DNA of 64,000 nucleotides, from contig NZ_BMPO01000002.1 of assembly GCF_014647635.1 (NCBI RefSeq), positions 434,001 to 498,000 of the forward strand, given 5' to 3'. Position numbers and translations under genes: made by a program. Source of the stretch: Pseudomonas matsuisoli. Lineage in GTDB: Bacteria; Pseudomonadota; Gammaproteobacteria; Pseudomonadales; Pseudomonadaceae. Each line of letters opens with the position of its first letter. Positions within the stretch are counted from its first letter, which is position 1. The notes beneath the pieces are model-generated. The model was not told the origin of the DNA, made no database searches, and saw nothing but the letters and a program-made list of their open reading frames with translations. This document shows, piece after piece, positions 37,526-48,400 of the stretch.

Positions 37526-38362
37526 TTACGCGCCAAAGCGGCAATGGATCAGCCCCGGCGCAATGTGGTTATGGACGTAGGGAATCCGTGACAGCAGGTT
37601 GAACAGCCGCATGTAACGCGGATAGGGCTGGGAATAGTTCGGTGCGGCAACCACTTCCAGCCGGGGAACGCGTTCGATCAATTCGGGCAAGTCCGCGAGC
37701 GCCAGCCCGAACGGCATGGGTGGCGCGGTGTACTGCCGAGACAGATGCCAACCCCGCAGCGTTTTGCGCGAGAACCAGGGCGGGATGGTGTCGAAGAATA
37801 CTTCGCCCCGGGGCAGACGCTCGGTGATGTTACGCAACAGCGTGACCACCTGATCCTCGGTGAAGTACATGAGCAGCCCCGCCGTGCTGACAAAAACCGG
37901 GCCGCTGCTCTCGGTCGCGATCTGGTCGAGCCAGGCGGTGTCCAGCGCCGAACATTCCACCAGCCGGTTTTGTGGGTCTGCGGGCAGCAGCCGACGGCGG
38001 ATGGCTATGGATTCGGGCAAATCCACGGAATACCAAGGCACCCTCGCCTCGTTCACCCGCCAGAACTGCGTCTCCAAGCCCTCCCCTAGAACGACGACCG
38101 TGCCGTCTGGATGCTGTGTCAGAAACGTGCGAATGCGCTCGTCCGCATAACGCGAGCGAATCGCATGGACCGGGCTGGGTGCACCGAAGCGCCCACGAAA
38201 GTCGTAGTCGATTTGCCTCACCAACTCGTTCAGCAGCGGATCATGAAGGAGATTGTCCGGCCCGGACGAATAGGCGGAGCGGGTCCAGGTGGTCAACAAC
38301 ATGGTTTCCGGTACCCCGCTCAGGCTCGGTGCGACCCGGGCGTCATCGATGGTTGCGTACAT
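37526..38362 (-). CDS. SAM-dependent methyltransferase, LCM/TcmP-like
   Basis: A 278-residue methyltransferase of the leucine carboxyl methyltransferase/PpmP/TcmP family. The SAM loop reads TVVVLGEGLETQFWRV, followed by VDLPESIAIRRRLLP, VECSALDTAWLD and GPVFVSTAGLLMYFTEDQVV. It is the last gene of the biosynthetic operon, 20 bases after the fused reductase gene. Pyochelin and yersiniabactin assembly lines carry their methyltransferase inside the NRPS; none is present here. So this enzyme may methylate a thiazolidine nitrogen, the carboxylate or the phenol of the product. The target is unknown. Confidence 0.85.
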   Translation of the reverse strand: MYATIDDARVAPSLSGVPETMLLTTWTRSAYSSGPDNLLHDPLLNELVRQIDYDFRGRFGAPSPVHAIRSRYADERIRTFLTQHPDGTVVVLGEGLETQFWRVNEARVPWYSVDLPESIAIRRRLLPADPQNRLVECSALDTAWLDQIATESSGPVFVSTAGLLMYFTEDQVVTLLRNITERLPRGEVFFDTIPPWFSRKTLRGWHLSRQYTAPPMPFGLALADLPELIERVPRLEVVAAPNYSQPYPRYMRLFNLLSRIPYVHNHIAPGLIHCRFGA

Positions 38363-38382
38363 GGCGGCAGCTTTCCTTATGG

Positions 38383-40287
38383 TCAGAGCGTGTGAGCCGC
38401 ATCAGCGGCGGGCGAGCGTTCCAGCACAGGCGATTGGGTTGCGGTGATTCGCACCTCGGCACGACCGGCCTCGCCCGTGTGCCAATCGATGACGGCGCCC
38501 GTCTGCGACCCCAGATGGCGCAGCGCCTCTTCCTCCATTTCGCGCATCAACAGTGAAAGTTCGGGGCAGCCGAGCAAGGTGAACATGTCGGCGAAGGTGC
38601 ATTGACGAATCTCGACGCCGTCGTCGGAAATTTCCGCCGTCAGCAGACCGAGCGCCTGATAGCGTGCGACGAACGCTGACCAGTACTGATGCGTCGACCT
38701 CACCGGGTCGTTCGTGGCCGCCATCACCTCGGGCGCGGGCCACAACCAGCGCATTTCCATGCGCCCCGTATCGAGGAACATCTGCCGGTAGAGCGCGAAG
38801 GCTTCGGCCTGCCCGAGCACATCGCGCGCCAGGCTGTAGCCGGAAGTGAACATGCTGACGTCTCGGGTGATGCGCGACCAACTGGCCGCTTGGTCGGGAT
38901 AACGCCGACGGTAGCTCGCCAGCGCACGATGATGCTGACGCCAGCGCCGCAGGAAGCGTGCGACGAAACCGGCGAAACGCACGCCTGGCAGCGCGGCGCG
39001 TAATCGTGCCCAGATGACAGAGTCGGTGAGGTAGGTCTTCTGTAGCGCGACCATACGCGGATGAGGCTCGCAGTCGTACCAGCAGCAGCCGAAATGCCGC
39101 AGCGATGCCGCTTCCCCCGTCACCACGCTACACCAGCCGAAAGGCAGCGGCTCATCAGGTCGCGCAAGGTCGTCTGCCCGCCGTGCGGTAATGCCGTAAC
39201 GCCGAAGGCTCGCTTCGATGGCCTCGTGCGCCGGAGCCGGCAACTGCTCCATGCCGTGCACGCCTGGCGCGACTTGCACGTGTCTTTCCAACAACAGCTC
39301 GACTGCCGCGCAAGCGCTCAGCGCAGTGAAGTCGTAGGACGAGATTTCACCGTGTAGCACCCAGCCCGCCTCGGGACGGTCGTCAGGGTATACCCACAAG
39401 CTGCAATCCCTATCCGCAGCCTTGCGGCGCTTCATCGACTGGCCGCTTTTGTGAAACATCTTCGCCAGACGCTCGCGCATACCTGGCCAGCGCGCCAGAC
39501 GACCGAAAAGATTGGCCATCCCAGGCGAAAGAAACTGAATGTGATAGCGGTAATCCAGCGTGCGGATCGCACCTGTCTCGGACCGATTGGACGCGCCAGC
39601 AAGACCGGCTATCTCCGGAGCCGCATGGGCAAACAGCGGCAATGACTTCGTCTGACCCGGAAAATGGAACGACCCGGGCGGAACCTCGCCCTGCTGGCGT
39701 ACACCGTCGACCAGCAGCGTTTTCTCCCGCGCAAAGCTGTCGAGGATCACGTAGGGGCTCGCCGCTCCGCCGCCATAAGCCGCACCCGCATAGAAACGAC
39801 TGCGATAGACGCCAAGGGTCGAAGCACCTTCACGCACCAGCTTCATCAGCAACAGGCCAGAAAGCCCTGGCGTCAATCCCATGCCGGTGAGCAGCCGACA
39901 TTGCCGAGCTACTGCTTCGCCCTGCAGCGCGAAGATGGCATCCGCCGCCTCCAGGCTGTCGTTGATATCTACGCAATCCACTCCAGCCTGCAAGCAAGCC
40001 TGATGAACGCTCGCCCCCAGCACATCTATTGGCCCAGCCGCCAACACAACGAGATCGTGATGTTCAAGATGGCTGACCAGCGCGCTCGTATCCTGTGCGT
40101 CCAGCGCGACGCGTCGAATCGTCGGTGGCAAGTCCAGCGCACGGCCGGCATGCCGGGAGGCACACGTCAGCGTCCAGTCTGGATGACGCGCCTGCAACGC
40201 ACCCAGAATGCGTTGGCCGGTTTCACCACTACCGCCGATCACCAGTACCGAGGTCGAGCGAGGCTGAAATTCCGCGGGCCGGTTCAT
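38383..40287 (-). CDS. Saccharopine-dehydrogenase-like reductase fused to an ATC-hydrolase-like domain
   Basis: A 634-residue two-part protein. The N-terminal Rossmann domain (residues 12-150) starts SVLVIGGSGETGQRIL, and the reductase part runs to about 385. The C-terminal part (about 400-615) resembles L-2-amino-thiazoline-4-carboxylate hydrolases. It has a long helical section, then IRQCTFADMFTLLGCPELSL with C563 in the position of the family's conserved cysteine, and an EVRIT end. ATC hydrolases open a thiazoline ring. The start overlaps the stop of the neighbouring reductase gene. A role in reducing or editing the thiazoline chain is inferred; the domain call is by eye. Confidence 0.7.
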   Translation of the reverse strand: MNRPAEFQPRSTSVLVIGGSGETGQRILGALQARHPDWTLTCASRHAGRALDLPPTIRRVALDAQDTSALVSHLEHHDLVVLAAGPIDVLGASVHQACLQAGVDCVDINDSLEAADAIFALQGEAVARQCRLLTGMGLTPGLSGLLLMKLVREGASTLGVYRSRFYAGAAYGGGAASPYVILDSFAREKTLLVDGVRQQGEVPPGSFHFPGQTKSLPLFAHAAPEIAGLAGASNRSETGAIRTLDYRYHIQFLSPGMANLFGRLARWPGMRERLAKMFHKSGQSMKRRKAADRDCSLWVYPDDRPEAGWVLHGEISSYDFTALSACAAVELLLERHVQVAPGVHGMEQLPAPAHEAIEASLRRYGITARRADDLARPDEPLPFGWCSVVTGEAASLRHFGCCWYDCEPHPRMVALQKTYLTDSVIWARLRAALPGVRFAGFVARFLRRWRQHHRALASYRRRYPDQAASWSRITRDVSMFTSGYSLARDVLGQAEAFALYRQMFLDTGRMEMRWLWPAPEVMAATNDPVRSTHQYWSAFVARYQALGLLTAEISDDGVEIRQCTFADMFTLLGCPELSLLMREMEEEALRHLGSQTGAVIDWHTGEAGRAEVRITATQSPVLERSPAADAAHTL

Positions 40288-41426
40288 GCGTGGCTCCTCT
40301 GCGCGGGAACGGAAAGCGACGGCGAAAGACCGTCCACCGTGATCAAGCCCTCGGCATCGAGCAGCCGCATGAAGCGTCGGCTGTCGAAGGCTTCATGCAG
40401 CATCTGCACACCCGCGCGAAGCGGCTCGCCTTCGAGCAGGCAGAGTGCGCTGATCGCAATCACCGCGCCGGTGGCCAGGTAGGTGTCGGTCACCCGCAGC
40501 GTGGCGCTGATCTCCGCGCCATCCGCGTAGGCCACCTCGACCTTCAACCCGTAAAGCGGTTCGAGCCGACGCAGATCCTTGCGGGACGCTCTTTCCAGCC
40601 AGCGTGCCGAACGCTCGATACCCGCTGTGGAGCGATAAAGGCCAAGCATTTTCGTCACCCCGCAGACCATCGCAGCCCGAGACCCGACGTTGCTGCCATA
40701 GGCACGGGCTTCCGGGATGGCGAGTTGCCGCGCCAGTCGTGCCAGTTCTTCCGATGGCATCAGCATGGTGGTCACTGACCCCGCGTCACCGCCAAAGGCT
40801 GTTTTGCGAGTGGCTTTAAGGAACCCCACGGACTCGTGCCGCCCATTGCGGATCACCGGGAAGCCACGGTCCTGGCCGAAGTCCCCGAGGCTGTGGACGA
40901 TGTCCCAAGCCGAGTTGTAGGTCCAGGCGTCGCGCCCGATGCAGTAAGTGCTCAGACGCTCGATGGCGCGTCCCGCCGCCGTGCGATCCATCACGTAACG
41001 CGGAAACAGTCCGGTGAGACCGGGCATCAGCCCAACGCTGATCAGCAACGGGACGGATGCTGGCCGCTCTTGTTCTCGTGCCTCCAGTGCCGTCAGCAAT
41101 GGGTCATAGCCCCCCGCGTCCACCAACGGCACGCCGGCTTCGCAGCAAGCATGGGCGACACGATCGCCTATCACGCCGGAAGGGCCGATACAGGCAATCA
41201 CCAATCGCGCACGGCCAACGGCTGTATGCAGTGCCTTGGCATCGAACACATCCAGCGCGATGCCCTGGACCCGGTCAGCCTGCTCATCGGGAATGACCGG
41301 ATTGCGCCGCGACGCCACTTGCAGGAATACGTCGCTATGAGCCAGCAGATGGCGGACCACGACCTGCCCGACGCGCCCGTGGCCACCCAGAATCAATACC
41401 GGTTTTTCATGATCGGTCACGCTCAT
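40284..41426 (-). CDS. Saccharopine-dehydrogenase-like NAD(P)-dependent reductase
   Basis: A 380-residue oxidoreductase starting VLILGGHGRVGQVVVRHLLA, with ACIGPSGVIGDRVAHACCEAGVPLVDAGGYD typical of the saccharopine dehydrogenase-like NADP family. It is not of the Gfo/Idh type used by YbtU and PchG-like thiazolinyl imine reductases, so it may be the functional replacement that reduces one thiazoline to thiazolidine. ATG 41426 has GGAG at the right distance; a TTG two codons earlier overlaps the thioesterase stop. It is related to the N-terminal part of the next gene product. Confidence 0.8.
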   Translation of the reverse strand: MSVTDHEKPVLILGGHGRVGQVVVRHLLAHSDVFLQVASRRNPVIPDEQADRVQGIALDVFDAKALHTAVGRARLVIACIGPSGVIGDRVAHACCEAGVPLVDAGGYDPLLTALEAREQERPASVPLLISVGLMPGLTGLFPRYVMDRTAAGRAIERLSTYCIGRDAWTYNSAWDIVHSLGDFGQDRGFPVIRNGRHESVGFLKATRKTAFGGDAGSVTTMLMPSEELARLARQLAIPEARAYGSNVGSRAAMVCGVTKMLGLYRSTAGIERSARWLERASRKDLRRLEPLYGLKVEVAYADGAEISATLRVTDTYLATGAVIAISALCLLEGEPLRAGVQMLHEAFDSRRFMRLLDAEGLITVDGLSPSLSVPAQRSHA

Positions 41427-41428
41427 GG

Positions 41429-42400
41429 TCAATGTGCTCCAGGTCGTAAATGAGAGGCGTCGCCGGCTTGCACCAGACGTAGCAGCTGCTTGAGCACAGC
41501 CTGCCGCTGCTGCACCAGATAGAAGTGGCCGCCGCTGAACTCGCGATGTACGAAGTCACCCTTGGTTTCTTCGGCCCAGGCTCGAGCATCGTCGGGGTCC
41601 AGCGCGCCATACTCGTCGCCGGTAAAGGCCGAGATTGGCAGCTCCAACGGCGTGCGCCAGGTATCCGGCCGATAGGTTTCGATCAAGCGGTAGTCGCTGC
41701 GAATGACCGGCAACACCAGTTCCGCCAGTTCGGGCACCCGCACGATGTCCGCATGGGTACCACCGAGCCGGACGATTTCGTCTTGCAACTCGGCGTTCGA
41801 AGCAAGGTGGAAGCGCTCCTCTTTGCGCCGTGAGGGTGCTTCGCAGGCAGATACGACGAGATGCTCAGGCATGGGGCAGTCACGGGCGCGCAACGTCAGG
41901 CAAAGTTCGTGGGCTACTGCGCCACCCATGCTGTGGCCGAACAGCACATAGGGCCGGTCCAGCAGATGCGGCAAGCGCTCCAGGCTGTCGGTCAGTTGCC
42001 TGACGAGCAGCTGGAGATCATCGAGCAGGCGCTCTTCGATTCGCTCTTCCCGTCCGGGGTATTGAACGGTTACCACCTCCACATCGAAGGGCAACGCCTT
42101 GCCCCACTCCCTGAAAAAGCTCGCAGCACCTCCGGCATGCGGCAGGCAGAACACCCGCATCCGCGCCTCGGGGCGAGGCTGCCAGACGCGAAACCAGGCC
42201 GACGCCCGCTGTCGGGACTGTTTATCGAGGTAATCCACCACCTGCTGCCGGCGGCCCTCCAGCTGCGTTCGCAGTTCCGCGGTCAGGGCACCGACAGGAC
42301 CGCGGAATCGCAAGCATCCGTCCTGGCTCCAGAGTCGAATACCGGCGCCATCGAGTTGCATCAACAGGCCGTCGATGGTGCTTTTTTCATTGCCGTTCAA
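41429..42400 (-). CDS. Type II thioesterase with N-terminal TubC-like docking domain
   Basis: A 323-residue protein. Residues 8-58 (IDGLLMQLDGAGIRLWSQDG, PVGALTAELRTQLEGRRQQV) match the TubC N-terminal docking domain, normally found at the start of NRPS subunits. From residue 80 it is an alpha/beta hydrolase of the GrsT/YbtT type: FCLPHAGGAASFFREW, GHSMGG with Ser157, DEYGALDP, and GGHFYLV with the histidine. The start is TTG 42400, overlapping the NRPS stop and preceded by GGAGGG. Later starts would remove the docking domain. With no thioesterase in the NRPS, it may act both as editor and as releasing enzyme. Confidence 0.85.
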   Translation of the reverse strand: MNGNEKSTIDGLLMQLDGAGIRLWSQDGCLRFRGPVGALTAELRTQLEGRRQQVVDYLDKQSRQRASAWFRVWQPRPEARMRVFCLPHAGGAASFFREWGKALPFDVEVVTVQYPGREERIEERLLDDLQLLVRQLTDSLERLPHLLDRPYVLFGHSMGGAVAHELCLTLRARDCPMPEHLVVSACEAPSRRKEERFHLASNAELQDEIVRLGGTHADIVRVPELAELVLPVIRSDYRLIETYRPDTWRTPLELPISAFTGDEYGALDPDDARAWAEETKGDFVHREFSGGHFYLVQQRQAVLKQLLRLVQAGDASHLRPGAH

Positions 42401-45400
42401 ATCACGCCCTCCTCGTACAGGGAAGTGTCGGAAGCCGCCGATGCGACACCTGGATTGCGTTGCTGTACGTGCCGCGCAAGCGCTGCAATGGTCGGGGTGC
42501 TGCCGTAGAAGACACGTAGCGAGAGCTGCTCCTTGCCGAGTCGCTGCTGCAGGATCACCACGATGCGCGTGGCACTCAGGCTGTCGCCGCCGATGGCGAA
42601 GAAATCGTCGTCGCGACCGATGCCGGTCCGTTCCAGCACGTGCTCCCAGACCTGCGCAATCTCTGCCTCCAGCCCGGCAGCGGGCGCTGCCGAGACCACC
42701 GCCCCAGCGCCCTGCTCCTGCAGTTCACGCAACACGAGCGCGCGGTCCACCTTGCCGTTGGCGCTCAGGGGCAGGCCATCCAACAACGAGAGGTAACTCG
42801 GAACCATGTAATCCGGCAGCTCATTGCCAAGCGCCTGCTTGAGGTCATCGATATAGGCAGCGGCATCTGCTGGCGATGACGCGACCACCAGTGCCGCTGC
42901 GAGGCTTGCCGGCTTGCCGACGGTGACGACCACCGCATGCTCGACGCCGGGCTGCGCCTTAAGCGCCGTCTCGATTTCGCCCAACTCGATACGGTGGCCG
43001 CGCACCTTGACCTGATGATCCTGACGCCCGAGGAACTCCAGCGTGCCGTCTGCCCAGTAACGGCCACGGTCGCCGGTGCGATACCAGCGCGAACCATCGT
43101 GTTCGACGAAGCGCTCGGCTGTGAGCGCAGGCGCACCGCGATAACCATCGGCAACGCCGCTGCCCCCGATCCAAAGTTCACCCGCGACCCAGTCCGGGCA
43201 GTCGTGACCATGAGCATCGACGACGCGGTACTGCTGATTGGTCAGCGGTTGGCCGTAGGGGATCGAGGTCCATTCGGTCGGAATCGGACGCTCCACTTCG
43301 ATGAAGTTCGACCAGATGGACGCTTCGGTCGCGCCACCCAACGCGAACAATCGCGCCTCGCCGCACGTATCCAGACGCGCTGGAAGGTCCAGGCCGATCC
43401 AGTCACCCGACAGCAACACCTGCCGCAACGGTAGCGACCGTCCTTCGTTGGCCACCAGCAGCATGTCCAGCAGCACCGGAACGGAATTCCAGACCGTCAC
43501 CTGATGGCGTTGCACCAGATCGACCCAAGCCGCTGCATCGCGCTGTTGCGCATCATCGATCAGGACCAACGAGCCGCCCGCTCCGAGGACCCCGAAGATG
43601 TCGTAGACCGACAGATCGAAATCCAATGCGGAAACCGCCAGCCCTCGGCTTTCGGCGCCGATACCGAAGCGCCGGTTGATATCGTCGACCGTGTTCACCG
43701 CAGCCTGATGCGCGATCTGCACGCCTTTGGGCTCGCCCGTGGAGCCGGAAGTGAAGATCACATACGCCGGTGCGGATGGATCGACTGAGACAGGAGCGGC
43801 TAGCGGTGGATGATCCAGCGCCTGCTCCAGATCGATCAGCCGCACGCCATCATCATCCGCCAGTTCAGGCCATTGCTCGCGGCCACACAGTGCGAGTTCG
43901 ATTCCCGCCGTACGGTGAATCTTCGCCCGGCGGCTTGACGGCTGACGCAAGCCAACAGGTACGTAGCAACCACCTGCTGCCAGTACACCAAGCACCGCGA
44001 CGACCTGATCAACCCCTCGCGGCAAGCTGACGGCGACCGGCGTGCCGGCCTCCACCCCTTGTGCAACAAGGTGGCCGGCGACCCGCAATGCACGTTCGGT
44101 AAGTTCTCCGAAACGTAGCGCCCGATCCTCGGAGATCAAAGCGACCCGTTGAGGTTGTGTCCGTCCTTGAACGAACAGCGTTTCATGCAGCGCCCGAGAT
44201 TCAAGCGCTTGCATCGTCCCATTCACCTGCTGTCGAACTGCCGCCTGCCGCGTCGGCAGACGCTCCTTCAGCGGTGCATCCCACGCGCTCGTTGCCAAGG
44301 CCTCCAGTCGGGATACGAAGCTCGCGAACATGCTCTCGATCAAGCCTGCTGGGAACAGCTCTTCCAGCGCGTCCCAGGAGAACAGCAGCGCGCCCTGGTG
44401 CTCGTACATCTGGTGGTCGAGCCAGACTTGCGGTGTCTGCGACAGGCCGCCGTCCGCGACCAGATCAGGAAAGCCCGGCGGCAGTGGCTGATCGAACAAG
44501 CTATCCGCAATGCCGAGCGTGCTGGTGAAAACGACCGGCAAGGCCGCCGCGGCCGCACCGACCCGCTTGGCTCGCTCCCGCTGTACCCAGATGGACGAGA
44601 CCTCGCGATACTCCAGCACCTCGGCAATCTGCTGTTGCAGCGTCCGTGCCTGCGCCAACAGAGAGCCATCCACCTGCGGCGCATAGGCCACTGGTGCCAG
44701 GGAAGTGAAGTCACCCAGTACCTTATCGATATCAGGATGCACCGGCTGGCGGTCGAACAGCGTCAAGTTCAGGGTATGCGCCACGCCGCCACTCCAGCGC
44801 GACAGCACCTGTGCGTAGACCGCCAGCACGGCCACCGAGGGTGTAATGCCATGAGCCTTCGCCTGCTGTCGGATGGCCTGCCATAGCGGTGCATCCAGAC
44901 GCGCACTGTGGCGTCGGAAGCGCACATGGGGCAGCGTCTGCGGATCGCACGCCAGCGGTAACGCCGCAGCAGGAGGCAGATCTTCGAGTCGGCCGCGCCA
45001 GTAATCCTCGGCACACTTCACGCGCTGCGGCGCGGGGCTTACCTGGCAGACGTAATCACGGAACCCGATCTCGATGGCTGGCAGCTCACAGGTCTCGTCG
45101 CCATAGATCAGGGCCAATTCGTTTAGCAGACGCTTGATGCTGTAGCCGTCCAAAGCCAGATAGTTGAGGAACAGCCCCAACCGGCAACGCTGCTGCCCAT
45201 AACGGATGGCCTTGAGTACGAGAACCGGCCCCTGCTGCAACACGGTGCGATGCCGGCTCCACGCATGCCGAAGACGCTCATGGGCGTCTTGCGCGTCGAG
45301 CGCCGGCGCGGCGTCCAGATCGATACGGCAGGGTTCTGCCGAATTCAGCACCCGCTGCTGACGGTCCGGACCGACCACCACGCGCAGCATGTCATGGCGT

Positions 45401-48400
45401 CCAACGAGGCGATTCAGCGCTCGCTCCAGGCGAGGCAGATCGACCCTTTCGCCGTCCAGTTCCACCAGATAATGGGTGCCACAACTCAGCGGCAAGCCAG
45501 TGGACTGGCCGACCCAGTAGGCCCGCTGCACTTCCGTCAGCGGGAAAGGCTCGTGACGATTCGCAGGATTCGGCCGCACCTGTGGCGTGGCATCGCTCGC
45601 CGCGATCACCTCCAACTCGGCAGCGAAATCTGCCAGTGCCGGTTTGGCGAACAACAACCGCAGGCCTTGCGGGGCGCCCAAACCCTGGGCCTTCAGCTCC
45701 GCGATGACTTGAGTCGCTAACAGGCTGTCGCCGCCCAGTTCGAAGAAGCGTTGCTGGCGCCCTACGCGTTCGAGCCCCAATAGACGCGACCACAACGATG
45801 CCACCTGTTGCTCGCGCTCGCCTTCCGGCGCCTCGAACGTTTCAGGGATTGCACGTTGCTCGCCCAACTCCCGAGCCAGCAGTCCACGATCGACCTTGCC
45901 ATTGGCGCTGAGCGGCAATGCATCCAGAAGCATGAGATCGCTCGGCACCATGTAGTCCGGCAATGCCAGCTCGAGCGTGCGTTTCAGCTCAGCGAGAAAC
46001 GCAGATGCATTCTCCGGCGCCGGTGCGACCACCAGCGCAGCAGCCAGGCTCGCCGGCTTGCCGACGGTGACGACCACCGCATGCTCGACGCTGGGCTGCG
46101 CCTTCAGCGCCGTCTCGATCTCGCCCAGTTCGATACGGTGGCCGCGCACCTTGACCTGATGATCCTGACGCCCGAGGAATTCCAGCGTACCGTCTGCCCA
46201 GTAACGGCCACGGTCGCCGGTGCGATACCAACGCACGCCATCGCGTTCGACGAAGCGTTCGGCGGAGAGCGCGGGCGCACCGCGATAACCGTCGGCAATG
46301 CCACGGCCCCCGATCCAGAGTTCACCCGCGACCCAGTCCGGACAGTCGTGACCGTGGGCATCGACCACGCGGTATTGCTGATTAGTCAGCGGTTGGCCGT
46401 AAGGAATCGAGGTCCACTCGGACGGGATCGGATGCTCCACTTCGATAAAGTTCGACCAGATGGAGGCTTCGGTCGCGCCGCCCAATGCAAACAACCTAGC
46501 CTCGCCGCAGGCATCCAGGCGTGCCGGAAGATCCAGGCCAATCCAGTCACCCGACAGCAACACCTGCTGCAGCGGCAAGCTCCGTCCCTCGTTAGCCACC
46601 AGCAGCATGTCCAGCAGCACCGGCACGGAGTTCCAGACCGTCACCCCATGGCGTTGCACCAGATCGACCCAAGCCGCTGCATCGCGTTGTTGCGCATCGT
46701 CGATCAGCACCAACGAGCCGCCCGCTCCGAGGATGCCGAAGAGGTCGTAGACCGACAGGTCGAAGTCCAACGCGGAGACCGCCAGCCCTCGGCTTTCGGC
46801 ACCGATGCCGAAGCGCCGGTTGATATCGTCGACCGTGTTCACGGCAGCCTGATGCGCGATCTGCACGCCTTTGGGCTCGCCGGTGGAGCCGGAGGTGAAG
46901 ATCACATACGCCGGTGTGGATGGATCGACCGGAACAGGAGCGGCCAACGGAGGATGATCCAGCGCCTGCTCCAGATCGATCAGCCGCACGCCATCATCAT
47001 CCGCCAGTTCGCGACGCTGCCTACGGCCACACAGGGCGAACCGGATTCCCGCCGTACGGTGAATCTTCGCGCGCCGGCTCGGTGGCTGACGCAAGCCAAC
47101 AGGTACATAGCAACCACCTGCTGCCAATACGCCAAGCACAGCGACGACCTGATCGACCCCACGCGGCAAGCTGACGGCGACCGGCATGCCGGTCGTTACT
47201 CCTTGCGCGTGCAGATACCCTCCTACGCGTAACGCTCGGTCGGCGAGTTCGCCAAAGCTGATCGAGGCTTCGCCAGCGATCAACGCCAAACAATCCGGCT
47301 CCACCGTTGCACGATCGAACACGTCCGCAGCAAGCGCACGCGGTCGATCTGGCGCGGCCGTCGTATTGACGCGCTGGCGAACCCGCGCCTGCTCATCGGG
47401 CAAACCGGCATCCACGGTCACGCCATCAGCGCTGTCGCACAGGGCATGCAAACGCCGTTGGTACGTGTCGAACAGGTCATCCAGCAAGCCGTCAGGGAAG
47501 AGCTCATCCACGGCGTCCCAAGTCAGGATCAGCCGGCCTTGGTACTCATAGAGCTGGTGGTCGAGCCACACCTGGGGCGTTTCTGATAGACCGCCGGCCA
47601 CCAACGCAGGAAAGCCCGGAGCCACCGTTTCGAACAGCCCACCACCCAGGCCAAGCGTGCTGGTGAACACCACCGGCAGCGCTACGTTTGCCCCCGCATC
47701 GGCGCGCCCCAGTGCCCGCTGTACCCATATAGATGAGCGCTCGCGATGCTCGAGTGCGTCCGCGACCTCCTGCTGCATGGCGCGGGTCATTTGGCGAAGA
47801 TCATCGTCGTTGCGCGGTTGGAATACGACCGGCGCCAGTGAGGTAAAATCGCCGAGCACACGATTGATGTCCGGGTGGACCGGTTGGCGATCGAACAGGG
47901 TCATGTTCAGCGTATGGGCGCGCCCGCCGTTCCAGCGACTGAGCACAACGGCATATACCGTCAACAGCAGGACCGAAGGCGTGACGTCCTGGGCACTCGC
48001 CAGCGCTCGCAGACGTTGCCACTGTGGCGCGGTCAGTTCCGCCTGACGCCGGGAGAAATGCGCCACTGGCAACGTCTGTGGATCCTTCGCCAGAGGCAGT
48101 TCCGCTGCTGGCGGCAGCGTAGGCAGACGTTCAGTCCAATAGTCGCTCGCCCGTTGCACCGCGGCTTCATTCGGCGCGACTTGGCAGACGTAGTCACGGA
48201 ATGACAGGCCTAGTTCCGGCAGCGTTTGATCCGGTGCGGTGTAAAGGTTCGCGAGCTCGTCCAGCACCCGCTTGATGCTGAAACCATCCAGCATCATGTA
48301 GTCGAAGAACACGCCAATCCGGCAGCGATTTCCCGCATAGCGCACTGCCCGTAGTCGATGCGGCAGTTCGTCCTCACCGCGCTCGTGTGCCCAGGCTTCA

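Noticed and set aside
45808-47232. Long open frames on the plus strand across the NRPS (also at 50086-51360, 46104, 48817-49749)
   Set aside because: They lie opposite conserved Cy/A/PCP motifs and arise from high-GC codon bias; their translations show no family pattern.
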